From: Bigelowiella natans CCMP2755
Lineage: Eukaryota; Cercozoa; Chlorarachniophyceae
Assembly (NCBI GenBank): GCA_000320545.1
Contig: ADNK01001278.1
Span: 1 to 40,000 of the forward strand
Length of the DNA: 40,000 nt
Direction of reading: 5' to 3'
Shown here: positions 1-10,261 of the stretch, one piece after another
Layout of the letters: every line of letters begins with the position of its first letter
How positions within the stretch are numbered: position 1 is the stretch's first letter
Program-made: the position numbers and the translations under genes
The notes under the pieces: generated by a model
Database searches by the model: none
Seen by the model: the letters and a program-made list of their open reading frames with translations, nothing else
Told to the model about the DNA's origin: nothing

Positions 1-985
1 AAAGTCCACGGATGCAACTTGCACACCCCCTTCAAACAGGGACATATTCCCAAGGGCAGGGATCAATTCATCGTCATAGATCCTTACTGGTTTGGGGTCC
101 AGTGTCTCCCCCCATATTGTGAAAGTATCCATCAGTAATGTTGCCCAAGAGATCTCGCTCTGCTGAGGACTCCCAGTATAGGACTAGGTGGTCTAAGATC
201 CCCTCGTAGAGTTGTGGTTGTTTCCAAACATCACAGTCCCCTGAATTTGTTTCGCTCTCGAAGATTCTGGCATGGCTGAGATGTTCCTATCTCCCCCCCC
301 GAGCAGTCGAACACATGAGAGAAAGAGAACAAAAAGGGGACGATAACAGGGGGGGAGGGGGTAGGGAGGGAGGGAGGGAGGGAGAGAGAGATGATGAAAC
401 AAGGGCATTATACGTAAAAATAGAAGAGAAGCCAGCAAGAAACGGGCAGAGACAAGAAAATGAAGAACAAAACAAAATCTTTTGCGCTAGGAGAGATTTT
501 GGCGAACAGACTCACCGTTTGCCGCGCTTCTAGCAGCGTCTTTAGCGCGCTTGCGAAGTTCTCCGTTCTTTCTCGCAGCGATTTCGGTTTCTTGGTGAGC
601 GGCTTCACAGCAACTCCTTCCGCGAGGAATATTGCCTCGGCCAACAAGAGCTGGATTTTAATTTTTATTTCAGTATAGACTTTGCTTAAAAGGCAGAGGG
701 TTTGTTGCGTCTGATATAGATAGTATGTGCGTGCCACTACTCATGCTCCGTTGTCGTTGAACGACGAATGAGCACACGAAGTGATAAGTACAGATACACA
801 CCCCTTTTTGGAAATCCCTCCTGAAATTCATCACGTTCCATGCGCGTGCCTAAGTAGAGCCAGCAGAAGAACAAAATGCAGCAATCAGCGCCTTACCACT
901 AATGCCTTCTCTTTGGGAATAACGGCTATTGGTTCGGGCATGAGCCCTTCACGTCTCAATATTCTCTTCTCCTCTCAACAACTTC
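1..985 (-). CDS. Unknown conserved-looking protein, 3' part of the visible model runs off the left edge (3 exons)
   Basis: Three phase-0 coding segments join cleanly on the minus strand: about 985-897, 650-516 and 162-1. The middle exon is 45 codons, bounded by CAG at its acceptor and the strong donor GTGAGT. It reads LLLAEAIFLAEGVAVKPLTK and continues as a charged helical segment ending LLEARQT. The left exon, 54 codons, starts QSEISWATLLMDTFTIWGET, continues with IYDDELIPALGNMSLFEGG and is cut by the window edge. The first exon ends LMPEPIAVIPKEKALV before a GTAAGG donor. The composition is that of a globular, mostly helical soluble protein with no signal peptide or membrane segment. I do not recognise the family. 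The 5' end lies somewhere above 985 and was not found. The reading frame is well supported by phase agreement; the function is unknown. Confidence 0.55.
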
Positions 986-1507
986 TTAGTGGCATGCATT
1001 GGGTCGTGCAGTTTGTTCGTGCACTTGGACGGTGGAAGGAGGGGAAGGGAGGGGGGGAGAAAGAGAGAGGGAGAGAGACAGAACAATAGTCGGCAATTTG
1101 TCACAACTGCTGTTAATGGGTGTAGTAGTAGCTATGCTCTTGTTTGCTCTCAATTCCAACGCATATGCATGCACATTGTTCGCCGATATACCGGCCGTTT
1201 GCCTCGAGGGGGTGATTTATGGTGACCAGTCGCCCTGATGACGGCAATAGGATCACGACGAATGATACGCTGTTGCTGCGTACGCTCCGCTTACATTACG
1301 ACGACATGTATCTTACTTATTGTGTCGTAATGTGTGGCGTCATTTGTCTATTCTGTATCCTGAATGAAAGTCTCACTACTACTGCTGCTGCTGCTGCTGT
1401 TACACTTGTAGGCGGGCTGGTTTTGCGTGCTACCTTAGATTACTAGGATAGTCGACCGGAACGTCCTTTTTGTAGTAGTTTCTCATACCACGAACCCCAA
1501 GGCTCTG

Positions 1508-1587
1508 GTAATAAGAAAAAGACTCATTCAGGTTCACATCTCCATTTGTAATAAGAAAAAGACTCATTCAGGTTCACATCTCCATTT
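1508..1587. repeat. Perfect 40-bp tandem duplication
   Basis: Two identical copies of a 40-bp unit lie head to tail at 1508-1547 and 1548-1587. Each begins GTAATAAGAAAAAGACTCAT. A CT-rich tract follows directly. The unit starts with a 5' splice-site-like GTAATAAG. No coding exon was recognised next to it. Confidence 0.9.
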
Positions 1588-1600
1588 TACTCTCTCTCCT

Positions 1601-1641
<41 letters not shown>

Positions 1642-1758
1642 CCTCTCTAATCTTCCCCCACCCTCATCCCCTCGCTATTCTCATCTACGGGGCACTAACA
1701 TCAAGCCAATTGAGTATGCTGGCAGCATCTAAGGCCACGTCTTCATGCCATCTGGGAT

Positions 1759-1796
<38 letters not shown>

Positions 1797-1797
1797 C
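1759..1797. repeat. (AAC)n microsatellite
   Basis: Thirteen uninterrupted AAC units in a non-coding stretch. Confidence 0.95.
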
Positions 1798-2212
1798 GCA
1801 TCTTCCGTCATTGTATGAGGCTGGAGAGAGGACAGTCAACGGTTCTTTGGTTTCTCTTCCTAGACGTCCAGTAATAGTATTACTATAGCAAGGATAGTGC
1901 CAACAAAAATACGAAACAAATGATGCCTCAAAGAAGGCAGTAATTAGTGAGAGAGAGAGGGGGGGGGAGTACTCCGAAGTCCTTCGCCTCTTCCGTTCCG
2001 CAGTTGTGTGTCGTCTCGGGGTTATTGTTGTTGTTGTTTCATTAACATTCTTGCTCGTTATCATGCCGTGAGAAGGAGGATACAGAGTTTCTTTGTTCTA
2101 AGATAACAACAACAACGAAGAAGGAGGAACGGGCGGCGATAAACGGACCATGTGCAGATATAGATGATGCGATGAAAATTAATTATATCCATGAAGCAAC
2201 AATGCTCTTTTC

Positions 2213-2214
2213 TG

Positions 2215-2254
<40 letters not shown>
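2213..2254. repeat. (CT)n microsatellite
   Basis: An almost pure CT tract of about 40 bases with a CCC interruption. On the minus strand it reads as an arginine/glutamate ORF, which is artefactual. Confidence 0.9.
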
Positions 2255-2257
<3 letters not shown>

Positions 2258-2776
2258 TTTCCTCTAGCTCACTATCAATGCATGCGTGATGGGAAAGATG
2301 CACACGTATTACGCTTGGGAGGAGAAAGTTGGGAGGGGGGCTGCTATGAACCCCACGTATCATCTTTGTTGTTGTTTCTGCTAGGAGGTTGTCTTCCTCT
2401 CCTCCCGCAAAATGATATCTGCCAACTTTGTACTTGCTCTCGTCTTTCGAGGAGGCTCGCCCCCCGATCTCCTTTGCATCTGGTAGCTTCGACTTGGAGG
2501 AGGCGGAGGAGGAGGAGGATAAATAATCCCCGGGCTGCTCAGCAGAATGATACGGCCCAATATTATGATAAACATCTACCATCAGTATCGCAACGCAACG
2601 CAAAGAAGAACTCGCTTGTCACCGCATATTCACAAAACAACTCACACTTCGCGATACAATGAATATCCGAAATGTAATGGACCCTAGAAGAATAACCCCC
2701 TCCTTGCCTCCTTCCTTCCCCAACGTTCAGCTAATACGGGAATGTGTATTCATCGTGAAACCACCACCAAAACCAC

Positions 2777-5742
2777 CTGTGTTTTGAAGGACGAAGATAG
2801 ATTCGGCCTCGGTCTCGGTCCCCAAGCGCTCATCACGGTGCTTGAGCTCTGCCTTCTGCTCGTCGCTGCTGCGGTCCTCCTCTTGGTCGCTTTGGAAAGA
2901 GTAGAAGTGGAAGAGGAGGGAGAACCAGAGAACTTGTAGTAGAGGGAATTGGCCCTGCTGCCTAGTCTCTTTTTCTCAGCTGCTCCGCCGCTGAAGGCTC
3001 TCCCCTGCAGCTGCCCTACGACAACATCGCCACCATTTGTGCGGCTAGGAGGGGACTTCCAATCTGCAGAAACTGATGATTGTCTGGGTGATGATATTGA
3101 GCTATTCTCTTTGTGCTTAGAAGATGATGATGGTAAAACCACCTCAAACGGCCCCATATCACCACTATCGCCGCTGCATTCATTACTGTGTTGTCCAAAT
3201 TTTCTAACGACGTAATTCCGGTAGTAGGACGCGTCGAAACCGCCACGTTGGCTCCCTCGTTCCTGGTGGGAAGGCGCTTTTCGAACATTGTGAATGCTCT
3301 TTGCTGTTGTTGTTGTTGTTGTTGTTGTTGTCCGTGTTCTTGTTGTTGACAAAGATGGTCGTTCTGACGTAGCTGCTCCACCAATGTGTACTTCCTCGGA
3401 ATGATGTCGCGGAGCCAACTCTGGGGGGTCTAACTTTTTCTTTCTCTCTCGCCTGTTCTTCGTGGGATCAGCCTTAGTGCAGACTTCCTTCCATCGAGCC
3501 GTCGATGTATTCCCAGTGTTCTTTTCCTTCCTCTCATTCTTCTTCTTCTTCTTCTTCTTCTCCATCATCTTCTTCTTCCGGCCTAGCGCTTGCTCTCCTC
3601 TTTGTGGTTCCAATTCTTCTTCTTCTTGTAGTTGATTTCGCTGCTGACCCAGTAGAAGGTCGACCAGAGGTGGGGAAGAAGGGGTGGGGGAAAAAGACAA
3701 GATGGGTCTTCTCTCACTGCCAACAATGTGCGAATCAGACTCCACGCTGTTATGGCGACGCTGAGAAAAAGGTAAAGATGAAGCTCACAACGATACATAT
3801 GATTTGATTTGTGCTACTGAATGATGTTGGTTCTTTATTTTTCGCACTCTCTTATGTCAGTAGTTGTCGTACCATAAACAGCTCAGGAGGCGCTATTGGC
3901 ACAGGCACCTATGATCACAATCGTGAGACAAAAGCAATACTCACATCTTGCAAAATATCGAAGCATTCCAACGCATAATATTTCCTTACCGGCGAAGGCA
4001 AGATATCGTCGCCATCGTCGCCGTGATAGGGGGGGGGGGGGGGGGGTCTTCGGAGAACAAAGCTATGATGGTCGCTGCTCCGTATTCTTTCAATTGGAGA
4101 AAGACCTGCTGCAGCCTTTGCCAGAGAAGAAACATCAGTGCCACCACTGTTGGGAATGCTTGAAGGGGGGCTCTTGCGGGAGGGGGGTAGATGGGAGGAG
4201 TTTGGATTGATGATTGCGTCATTCTCGTCGCACCTGATGAGGAACAACAAGGGAAAAGTTACAGAAGAAATACTATAACATTATTCGACAATTTTGTCCC
4301 GACAAGCAACTCACCAATTGAGAAGCTCTCCCATGCTCAGGTTCTTGACCTCCATGCTTTTATCCAACTGCTTGATTGCAAGCCTCTGCTTCTGCTGCTG
4401 CTGATTCGGTAGTGGCGGTGGTGGTGGTGATGCTGGGGCTAGAGGAGTGAAAGATTGGGAAAAGAGCTGCTTTTGTGAGAATCGAGCAGCTACTGAGCGA
4501 CGGGAGGGTTCTACGATAGTTCCTGCAGGGCCTTCAGGAAGTTGTCCGGCGGGTGGGGACACGACATTCATTGGAGAGGAGAAGGAGGAGGGGGCGGCGG
4601 AAATACGCTTCTGACCATTCTTTTGGCTGTTTGTATTTTGAGGGCCGTCGCGCACAATATCGTCATAGTGCCGATAGTATATTTTGTGGAGATATGTTAA
4701 AATCGTCAATGTACTGTCCAGATGGCCCTGAACAACAGGGGAAGGAGAGCGCACCATTAGAAAATCGAGATGAATGTTATCTTTCTGCGTTTTCACACAC
4801 ACACGCACACACGCAAACATACATACATAAATGTTTTCTATAGATGAAACATACTCTTTCAGCGAATATGAGCGTCTTATCCAAGGTGACCGGGAAAGGT
4901 GTTACAAGCGAAAAGCACGTCAGAATCTAGAGATGATATCGCAGAGAAGTTTCAAGATTTAATGAAATAGCCGAAGCATCTTTCTGCAATAATGAAAGAA
5001 TTACATCTTGGAGAGACCCCGAGGAAAGCAAATGCGATTTAGTTGCCATCATGCGGACACCGTCGATGTCTTTAATATCTGAGCAACATGCATGCATGGA
5101 GCACGGGGGGGGGACACACAATAGTACACCAGAATAGACATAGAGAATAAGATCAAGAGTAGGGAGTTTTGTGATTATCCTAACCCTAACAATCCCAGGT
5201 AGGCATGGCATTATACGCATGAAACATACTATGTACCAGAATACACCGAACTTAGAACATGATGGCTGATATCCTGAAATGCAACAAATTTAGCAGTAAT
5301 GAGAGAATGTAATCGTTTAGGGTACATATTGGGAAGGGGAAGGGGAAGATAATCATAGAGATAGCCTAGTTATCAAAGCTAGATGAAATTTTCCTTCCCG
5401 TGCTATCCTGGAAGATAAATGAGAGGAATACCGTAAGAAATGAAGAGTCAATTTGGGCCAGGCTCTGCAGCCGTTTACCACGATAGGTCCGCTCGATAGG
5501 CAGCGAACCAACCCATTCTAGAACACTCTATCACCACAAAGTAAGAATGATGTCAATTGGAGAGCGATTTCGAGGCGATGTAGATCCTTCACCTTCGCGA
5601 TTGCAGCTTTCATGTACCAGAGTTAGGTTGGTGTCCCCGAGCTTATTTGTTGTATTGAACGAAGATTCTTTCTTGTGCGGCGATGATGAGGAAGAATTAT
5701 CAGTCCTAAGAACATTTGAAGGAGTTTCAAAGCCCTTCCGCG
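2777..5742 (-). CDS. Large unknown protein: possible CH-like helical head plus long disordered basic tail (7 exons found)
   Basis: Seven minus-strand exons join with matching phase: 5742-5535, 5179-5130, 5078-5005, 4926-4855, 4727-4315, 4233-3945 and 3760-2777, about 696 residues. After a serine-rich lead, a compact helical region spans four exons. It includes LDLILYVYSDIKDIDGVRMM and TLDKTLIFAERGHLDSTLTI; the DIKDIDGVRMM pattern recalls the 'L.DGv.L' signature of calponin-homology folds, but this is only a resemblance. The rest is low complexity: a proline run coded by 18 consecutive C (4029-4046 on plus), a basic EKKKKKKKNERKEK block, a threonine run and serine-rich segments. Both ends are open: the 5' acceptor at 5742 lacks an upstream start exon, and the donor CAG/GTGG at 2777 points to a further 3' exon I could not place. 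It may be a cytoskeletal or scaffold protein; that is inference. Confidence 0.6.
4029..4046. repeat. 18-base homopolymer G (C on the coding strand)
   Basis: Eighteen consecutive G. It lies inside the minus-strand exon 4233-3945, where it encodes a six-proline run (RRPPPPPPYHGDD), so any length slippage other than in threes would shift the frame. Confidence 0.9.
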
Positions 5743-6190
5743 CTTAGAGCATGCAGTTGACGGCTGCCCATTCCTCCATCGCCTCTCGATAGTGGACACG
5801 ACCGTTGTGTCTTCATCTTGAAACTTAGCTCAGGCATCGAGTTGATCGCTACGACAGCAAGATTTAGTTGTCGCAGGAGGTAAAAAATATGGTTTTTGTT
5901 ATTACATTGAGCACAATTTAATACCTGTGTCTTTCAGTAATTGTGGATTAATATCATTGTCGCAATATGAAAATGAAATATATTTTCTCGAGTTTTCTGC
6001 ACAACCGGTCCGTCGGCACTCCCCTCCGCTCGGAAGCCACCGCGGTGGGTCAATCTTTCTCTTTCTCATTTCTGCCGAGCCGAGATTGCTGATTGGGGAG
6101 GTTTTGTTTCTGATGATGAGTGCACAATTCTAACGCTCTCAGGTCATTCGAGTACCCCCCAAAACAAGTCATCCAAACAAGTCATCGGCA
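5743..6190. other. Intergenic region between divergent genes
   Basis: This should contain the unplaced 5' exon(s) of the minus-strand gene at 2777-5742 and the promoter of the plus-strand SAP-repeat gene. I see no motif that I can name. Confidence 0.3.
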
Positions 6191-7414
6191 ATGAGCGTGA
6201 GTACATACATAAAGCTACATCTTGGCGTTACGCTACTTGACGCTGTCAAAGACGACAAACACTTTAGCGACAGCGCGCAGACTCAACTTACCCAAGTCAG
6301 AAAATTCGCACACCAGGCAAAGAACAAAGTTTCGAAAAGGCTGTTCACCAGTTCTGGTAAGGAGGATCAACAAAAAAAGTTCATCCTGATGATCCTTCAA
6401 AAAGCATTCAACAACATTGCGGAGGCCGAATGCGAGCTACTAAGCCCTACCGAGTTCCAAGAAGTGCACACTCGGCTCTTGCGTGTTCTCGCTATGGCAT
6501 CGACTTCAAAGGGAGAGAGGGAATTCAAGACATCTAAAACTAAGTTAATCGAGCACGAAGTTTCGAAACCCGTGACCAAGCTGCAAGCCCAGGCTTCCCC
6601 GCCAAGCTCTCCGCCTAAGTCTTTTTCAACGAACTCTTATGCCCCCCCTACGCCTAGCAAGACGTCGTTTGGTGTCATTGGGGATTTTATCTCGTCCATC
6701 GCCAAAGTCACAACTAAAATATCAAATTCCGATGTTCCACAAAGTAAAACTAAACCAACAGGAGAGCTGAGTGCATCCCACTCAAAAGTCACCACCGACG
6801 ATTATGATGAATGGAGTCGAAGAGAATTGCGCAGTGCCGCCAAAGGAGGAAAATTGAAAGAGTATGGAGTCAACGGAAATTCCTCTTCAAGTGATATCAG
6901 AAAAGCTCTTGCCGCCAGCAACAAGCAAGATGACTTTGATGAATGGACTCGAACTGAATTGCGCAGTGCCGCTAAGGGAGGAAAATTGAAAGCGTATGGA
7001 GTCAATGGAAATTCCACCTCAGATGCCATCAGAAGAGCTCTCAGGATGAAAAGAAAAGACAAAGGTTTCCAAAGCTCTAAATCTTCATGGTGCTCCGACG
7101 CTAAATATGAGTATGAAAATTCCACTTCAAGTCCTGTCAACAATGCAGACTTCAACCAATGGAGTCGAAGAGAATTGCGCAGTGCCGCCAAAGGAGGAAA
7201 ATTGAAAGAGTATGGAGTCAACGGAAATTCCTCTTCAAGTGATATCAGAAAAGCTCTTGCCGCCAGCAACAAGCAAGATGACTTTGATGAATGGACTCGA
7301 ACTGAATTGCGCAGTGCCGCTAAGGGAGGAAAATTGAAAGCGTATGGAGTAAATGGAAATTCCACCTCAGAAGCCATCAGAAGAGCTCTTAGGAGGCAAG
7401 CCAATGGATTTTAA
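6191..7414 (+). CDS. SAP-like repeat protein, intronless, 407 aa
   Basis: A single uninterrupted ORF of 407 residues, unusual here because nearly all neighbours are split. The N-terminal ~110 residues are charged and helical (LTQVRKFAHQAKNKVSKRL). A Ser/Pro/Thr-rich linker follows (about 125-200). Four repeats of about 40 residues then begin near residues 203, 247, 318 and 363. Each carries a core such as DEWSRRELRSAAKGGKLKEY followed by GVNGNSSSSDIRKALA. The helix-extended-helix pattern 'ELRSAAKGG.L..YGVNGNSS..DIRKAL' resembles SAP domains, which bind AT-rich DNA or RNA, so a chromatin or nucleic-acid role is likely but not proven. Repeats 3-4 copy repeats 1-2 almost exactly (348-bp period, in frame). 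The upstream in-frame codons give no earlier methionine; ATG at 6191 is used. Confidence 0.75.
   Translation: MSVSTYIKLHLGVTLLDAVKDDKHFSDSAQTQLTQVRKFAHQAKNKVSKRLFTSSGKEDQQKKFILMILQKAFNNIAEAECELLSPTEFQEVHTRLLRVLAMASTSKGEREFKTSKTKLIEHEVSKPVTKLQAQASPPSSPPKSFSTNSYAPPTPSKTSFGVIGDFISSIAKVTTKISNSDVPQSKTKPTGELSASHSKVTTDDYDEWSRRELRSAAKGGKLKEYGVNGNSSSSDIRKALAASNKQDDFDEWTRTELRSAAKGGKLKAYGVNGNSTSDAIRRALRMKRKDKGFQSSKSSWCSDAKYEYENSTSSPVNNADFNQWSRRELRSAAKGGKLKEYGVNGNSSSSDIRKALAASNKQDDFDEWTRTELRSAAKGGKLKAYGVNGNSTSEAIRRALRRQANGF
6812..7393 (+). repeat. In-frame 348-bp-period segmental duplication inside the SAP-repeat gene
   Basis: The segment starting TGGAGTCGAAGAGAATTGCG at 6812 recurs at 7160. About 230 bases match with only about three differences (for example GTCAATGG against GTAAATGG, GATGCC against GAAGCC). 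The shift is exactly 116 codons, so the frame is kept. It encodes two SAP-like repeats per copy. Confidence 0.9.
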
Positions 7415-8258
7415 GTCAGCGTAAGCAGCAAGCTCTAGAAGCTCAAGCTGACTGCTTAGGCCCAACAAGAGTGCGAGCAACGTGCGGATCACACGGAGCT
7501 GGTCATGACACTTATATTGCTACAATTTTTTTTAAAAATCGAAATCATGAGATACACATGTCTCGCTTGTGCGTGTGTGCGCGCAAACACATGTGTACCA
7601 ATGTCTTCATGTCTAGCTAGCTAGATGTGTGCATTTTTTGCGCGCACACGTGGTCTTTCATTTCTGCATTCGCACCAAAAAAATCCATTTAGATGTTCTT
7701 TGATCCACTGCACGTGCACTGAGTTAAACATGAGTGATGTGCACGCATGAGAGACGTTTGTCTCTCGTGATCTGTGCATTGCCCAGATCGATCACAATCT
7801 TCCAATGGCTTTCATGACAAAAACGTGAGAGTTCGTTCAATTTTCACAAGTTTCAACAAGCTGATGCAGAAGTAGCGCTGTCTAGCTGTGGCATCGGGCC
7901 ACAAAATACATGAAACATGCAAAAAACTCACATGGAAGCCAAAACCCTGTACGTGAAGTTTTTTGATGCACTTTTCATTTTGCTGCATCATAGAAACAGT
8001 GATGTTGCATGCACATCGTGCATGTCGTGTCACATTGTCTGCAATGAAAAACATGTCACAAATTGGCCACAATCTGCAGGTTTGCAATTTTCAATGCATC
8101 ATCAGCTGCTTTGTGCACAATGGACTCGTTGCAACGCACGCATTCTATCGCATCATCATCATCATCATCATCAACAACAACAACAACAACAATCATCATT
8201 GTGTGCATTTGTGCGAAGCGATTTCATTGATCACTTGCAATTCTGGTGATTTTTTTGT

Positions 8259-8303
<45 letters not shown>

Positions 8304-8623
8304 GAGAGAGATAAATACTGATTGTGATGTCCATTCGTCCTATGACCCGTAGCAGCCAACGCACAGAAAACAATGCACAGCACCGATGCAGCCCCCATGG
8401 GAGACGTGGTTCTCGTGCGTGTCACGTGATTCAATGAACAATGATGATCAACTACATTCAAAATGCAATTCAAACAACCAGAAAAAAAAGCCGATAAATT
8501 ATATTCCAAATCCCATCGGAGACATTTCCGAAGAATTATTTCTTTATTAAAAAATAATTAAATAAATAATAATTCGGTGATTCCAAATACAAATGAATCC
8601 GATGCGAGCTTCACCTCGTTGCG
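7415..8623. other. Non-coding block rich in TGCA, CATG and CACGTG-type words between convergent 3' ends
   Basis: About 1.2 kb lies between the 3' end of the SAP-repeat gene and the 3' end of the minus-strand gene at 8624. The sequence is packed with GTGCA/TGCAC, CATG, ACACATG and GTGTGC words. It includes a mixed CAT/CAA tract (8153-8190), a long GA tract (8263-8311) and an AT-rich patch (8535-8570). The ORFs crossing it are short and full of repeats, and I see no coding signal. Confidence 0.6.
8263..8311. repeat. (GA)n microsatellite
   Basis: About 49 bases of AG repeats with one C interruption. Confidence 0.95.
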
Positions 8624-9015
8624 CTATTCGCCCCCTACCGAGCTAACCCACGCCTCCGTTGTACTTTCTTCGATGTCTGAGGTAAACATCTGCATCATCG
8701 CCGCCAAAGTCTCACATTTGTTACTTTGCCGGGCGTGTTCCCGGCTTAGCCCTTATGCTAAGTCGGCGTCAAACCCCGGCTAGATTAGAAAAAGGCACAA
8801 GCTAATGTCTGGCAGATGAGAGCCTCTCCCTCTCTTCTTGTCCTGTGCTGTTCCAACAACACCCTGAACATCACCTGTGCCTTCCGTTCCATGTAATTTC
8901 CTGCCTGTCTCTTCTTGGCCGTCTTTTCTTCGTGGCTGTGTTGTCGCGCTCTGATTCTTTTTTGGGGGGTTCAACAGATATCTCGAACAAAACAAGATCG
9001 TCCACAGGTCTGCCC
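8624..9015 (-). CDS. Unknown small basic protein, last two exons
   Basis: Two minus-strand segments join in phase. The first is 9015-8875, bounded by an AG and a GTGATG donor. It reads GRPVDDLVLFEISVEPPKKE, then a very basic stretch RRPRRDRQEITW. The second is 8744-8624, from an AAG acceptor to a TAG stop. It reads NKCETLAAMMQMFTSDIEES and ends WVSSVGGE. The basic stretch could be a nuclear localisation signal. An alternative frame of the first exon (starting ADLWTILFCSRYLLNPPKKN) is also open, so the choice is not certain. The upstream exons were not found and the family is not recognised. Confidence 0.4.
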
Positions 9016-10261
9016 CTGCTTATAAGAGCTCATCTTTCAGATGCTGTAAAGAGTACATGATCTAAGAATCAGTCAATTTGTCGCACGTATCGTGTGTGCC
9101 CGTAAGGTTAGCATTTGTTTCTTTTCATAAGCTAACTGAAACATGTAGTAGTAGTAGTTTCTGGCAGTAGCTATCTGCCACGGTCCACACCCCCCTTATG
9201 GTGATGGTCTGTCCAAGCACTGCCAAGAAAGAAAGCTTCTTCATAGGAAGCTGCACGGGCTGGAGTAAAATCCTACGTGTCCGTGTGGTGCCAACAAGAT
9301 TCTGACATTTCTTGCCCTCTAATGATTAAGTGTAATCCTTAATAATACCTTTTAATAAGCTGTTCTGAATTGCGTTGATCCCTCAGGTTTCTCCAGGACC
9401 AAAAGCAAATTTACACCCTGATATAGTAAGAGGATTTTCATATTGAAGAGTTATCTTGGTTGCAGTTTGGTGCGATGTACATTATTATATGTTTGCGGTG
9501 TAACAAAAATTGAATGTGCTCGTCTTATCGTGCATCGTTCAAATGGTGAATAATGAAAAACATTTATTGTCACACAAATGAATATAGCCTTAAAATTTTA
9601 CAAATTACCACCACATATGCATGCACACCTGCCGTCAAATGTGCCGCTCAATGAACAGCTGCGCATGCGACTCGATGCTTTTATGCATAGTATGATCAAT
9701 TTAGCTGCACAATGCCTTTGCATGTACTGGGATACAGCACATGCATATATGCATGTGCACCATATATGTATTTCTTGTTAAATAAGCGGCTGCGTGTACT
9801 TGATTTCACAGCATGCGCAATGATGCAATGATCGACATATAGTCTTTATTTGAGTGCGCTAGGCCAGCTAGCGCTAGATGCGGCCTATGATATGCATGTG
9901 CTAGTGTTATAGTGTGTTGAAAAGTCAGGCGGCACGGGGCACATATAGTGACAGGTGTAAGCGTCACTAGCTATAGATGATATCCGTCTTACGTAAAATT
10001 ACGACAGATAGCTATTTAGGCGCGCACGCCGCGCCACGTACACGAGTTGCAGCTAGGCGTAGGCAGCATCCATAGCATCGCAGCATGCTAGCGCACCAGC
10101 AGCATGTGCATGCTAGCATCTACAGCATGTTTACATTTATTGCCACGCGTATGTGTTGAAGTATTTATAGTGAAATATCCGAAGCAGCAGGGGTATAATT
10201 TGACTTTTAAAAATGTAAGACATTAATTAAAGATCCTATCTGGGTGTTATCATCGGCCTGT
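9016..10261. other. Non-coding block rich in GCTA/TAGC and GCATGC words, 3' of the phosducin-like gene
   Basis: From about 9560 to 10150 the sequence is dominated by words such as GCATGCTAGC, GCTAGC, ATAGC, TGCATGC and CATATG. The clearest part is near 10070-10130. There is no convincing ORF. The part 9016-9500 is ordinary AT-rich sequence in which the 5' exons of the gene at 8624-9015 may lie. Confidence 0.5.

Larger units (their letters stand above)
986..2776. other. Long repeat-rich stretch without a supported gene
   Basis: This holds a perfect 40-bp tandem duplication (1508-1587), a CT tract (about 1590-1640), an AAC tract (1759-1797), a CT tract (2213-2254) and a GGA-rich patch near 2500. 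A minus-strand open stretch at about 2300-2590 (serine-rich, with segments such as GGRASSKDESKYKVGRYHF) may be a further 3' exon of the gene at 2777-5742. Its phase does not join cleanly to the donor at 2776, so it is not claimed. Upstream exons of the left-edge gene may also lie here. Confidence 0.4.

Noticed and set aside
5179-5192. Telomere-like CCTAACCCTAAC
   Set aside because: Only about two units, and it doubles as the acceptor (GGGTTAG) of a coding exon on the minus strand, so it is not a telomere remnant.
8153-8190. Possible CRISPR-like or regularly spaced repeats
   Set aside because: These are simple CAT/CAA repeats without spacers; none of the repeat clusters has a repeat-spacer layout.
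8700-8775. Short GC-rich inverted repeat resembling an RNA gene
   Set aside because: The GCCGGG...CCCGGC stem is short, does not fit a tRNA cloverleaf, and overlaps a coding exon.
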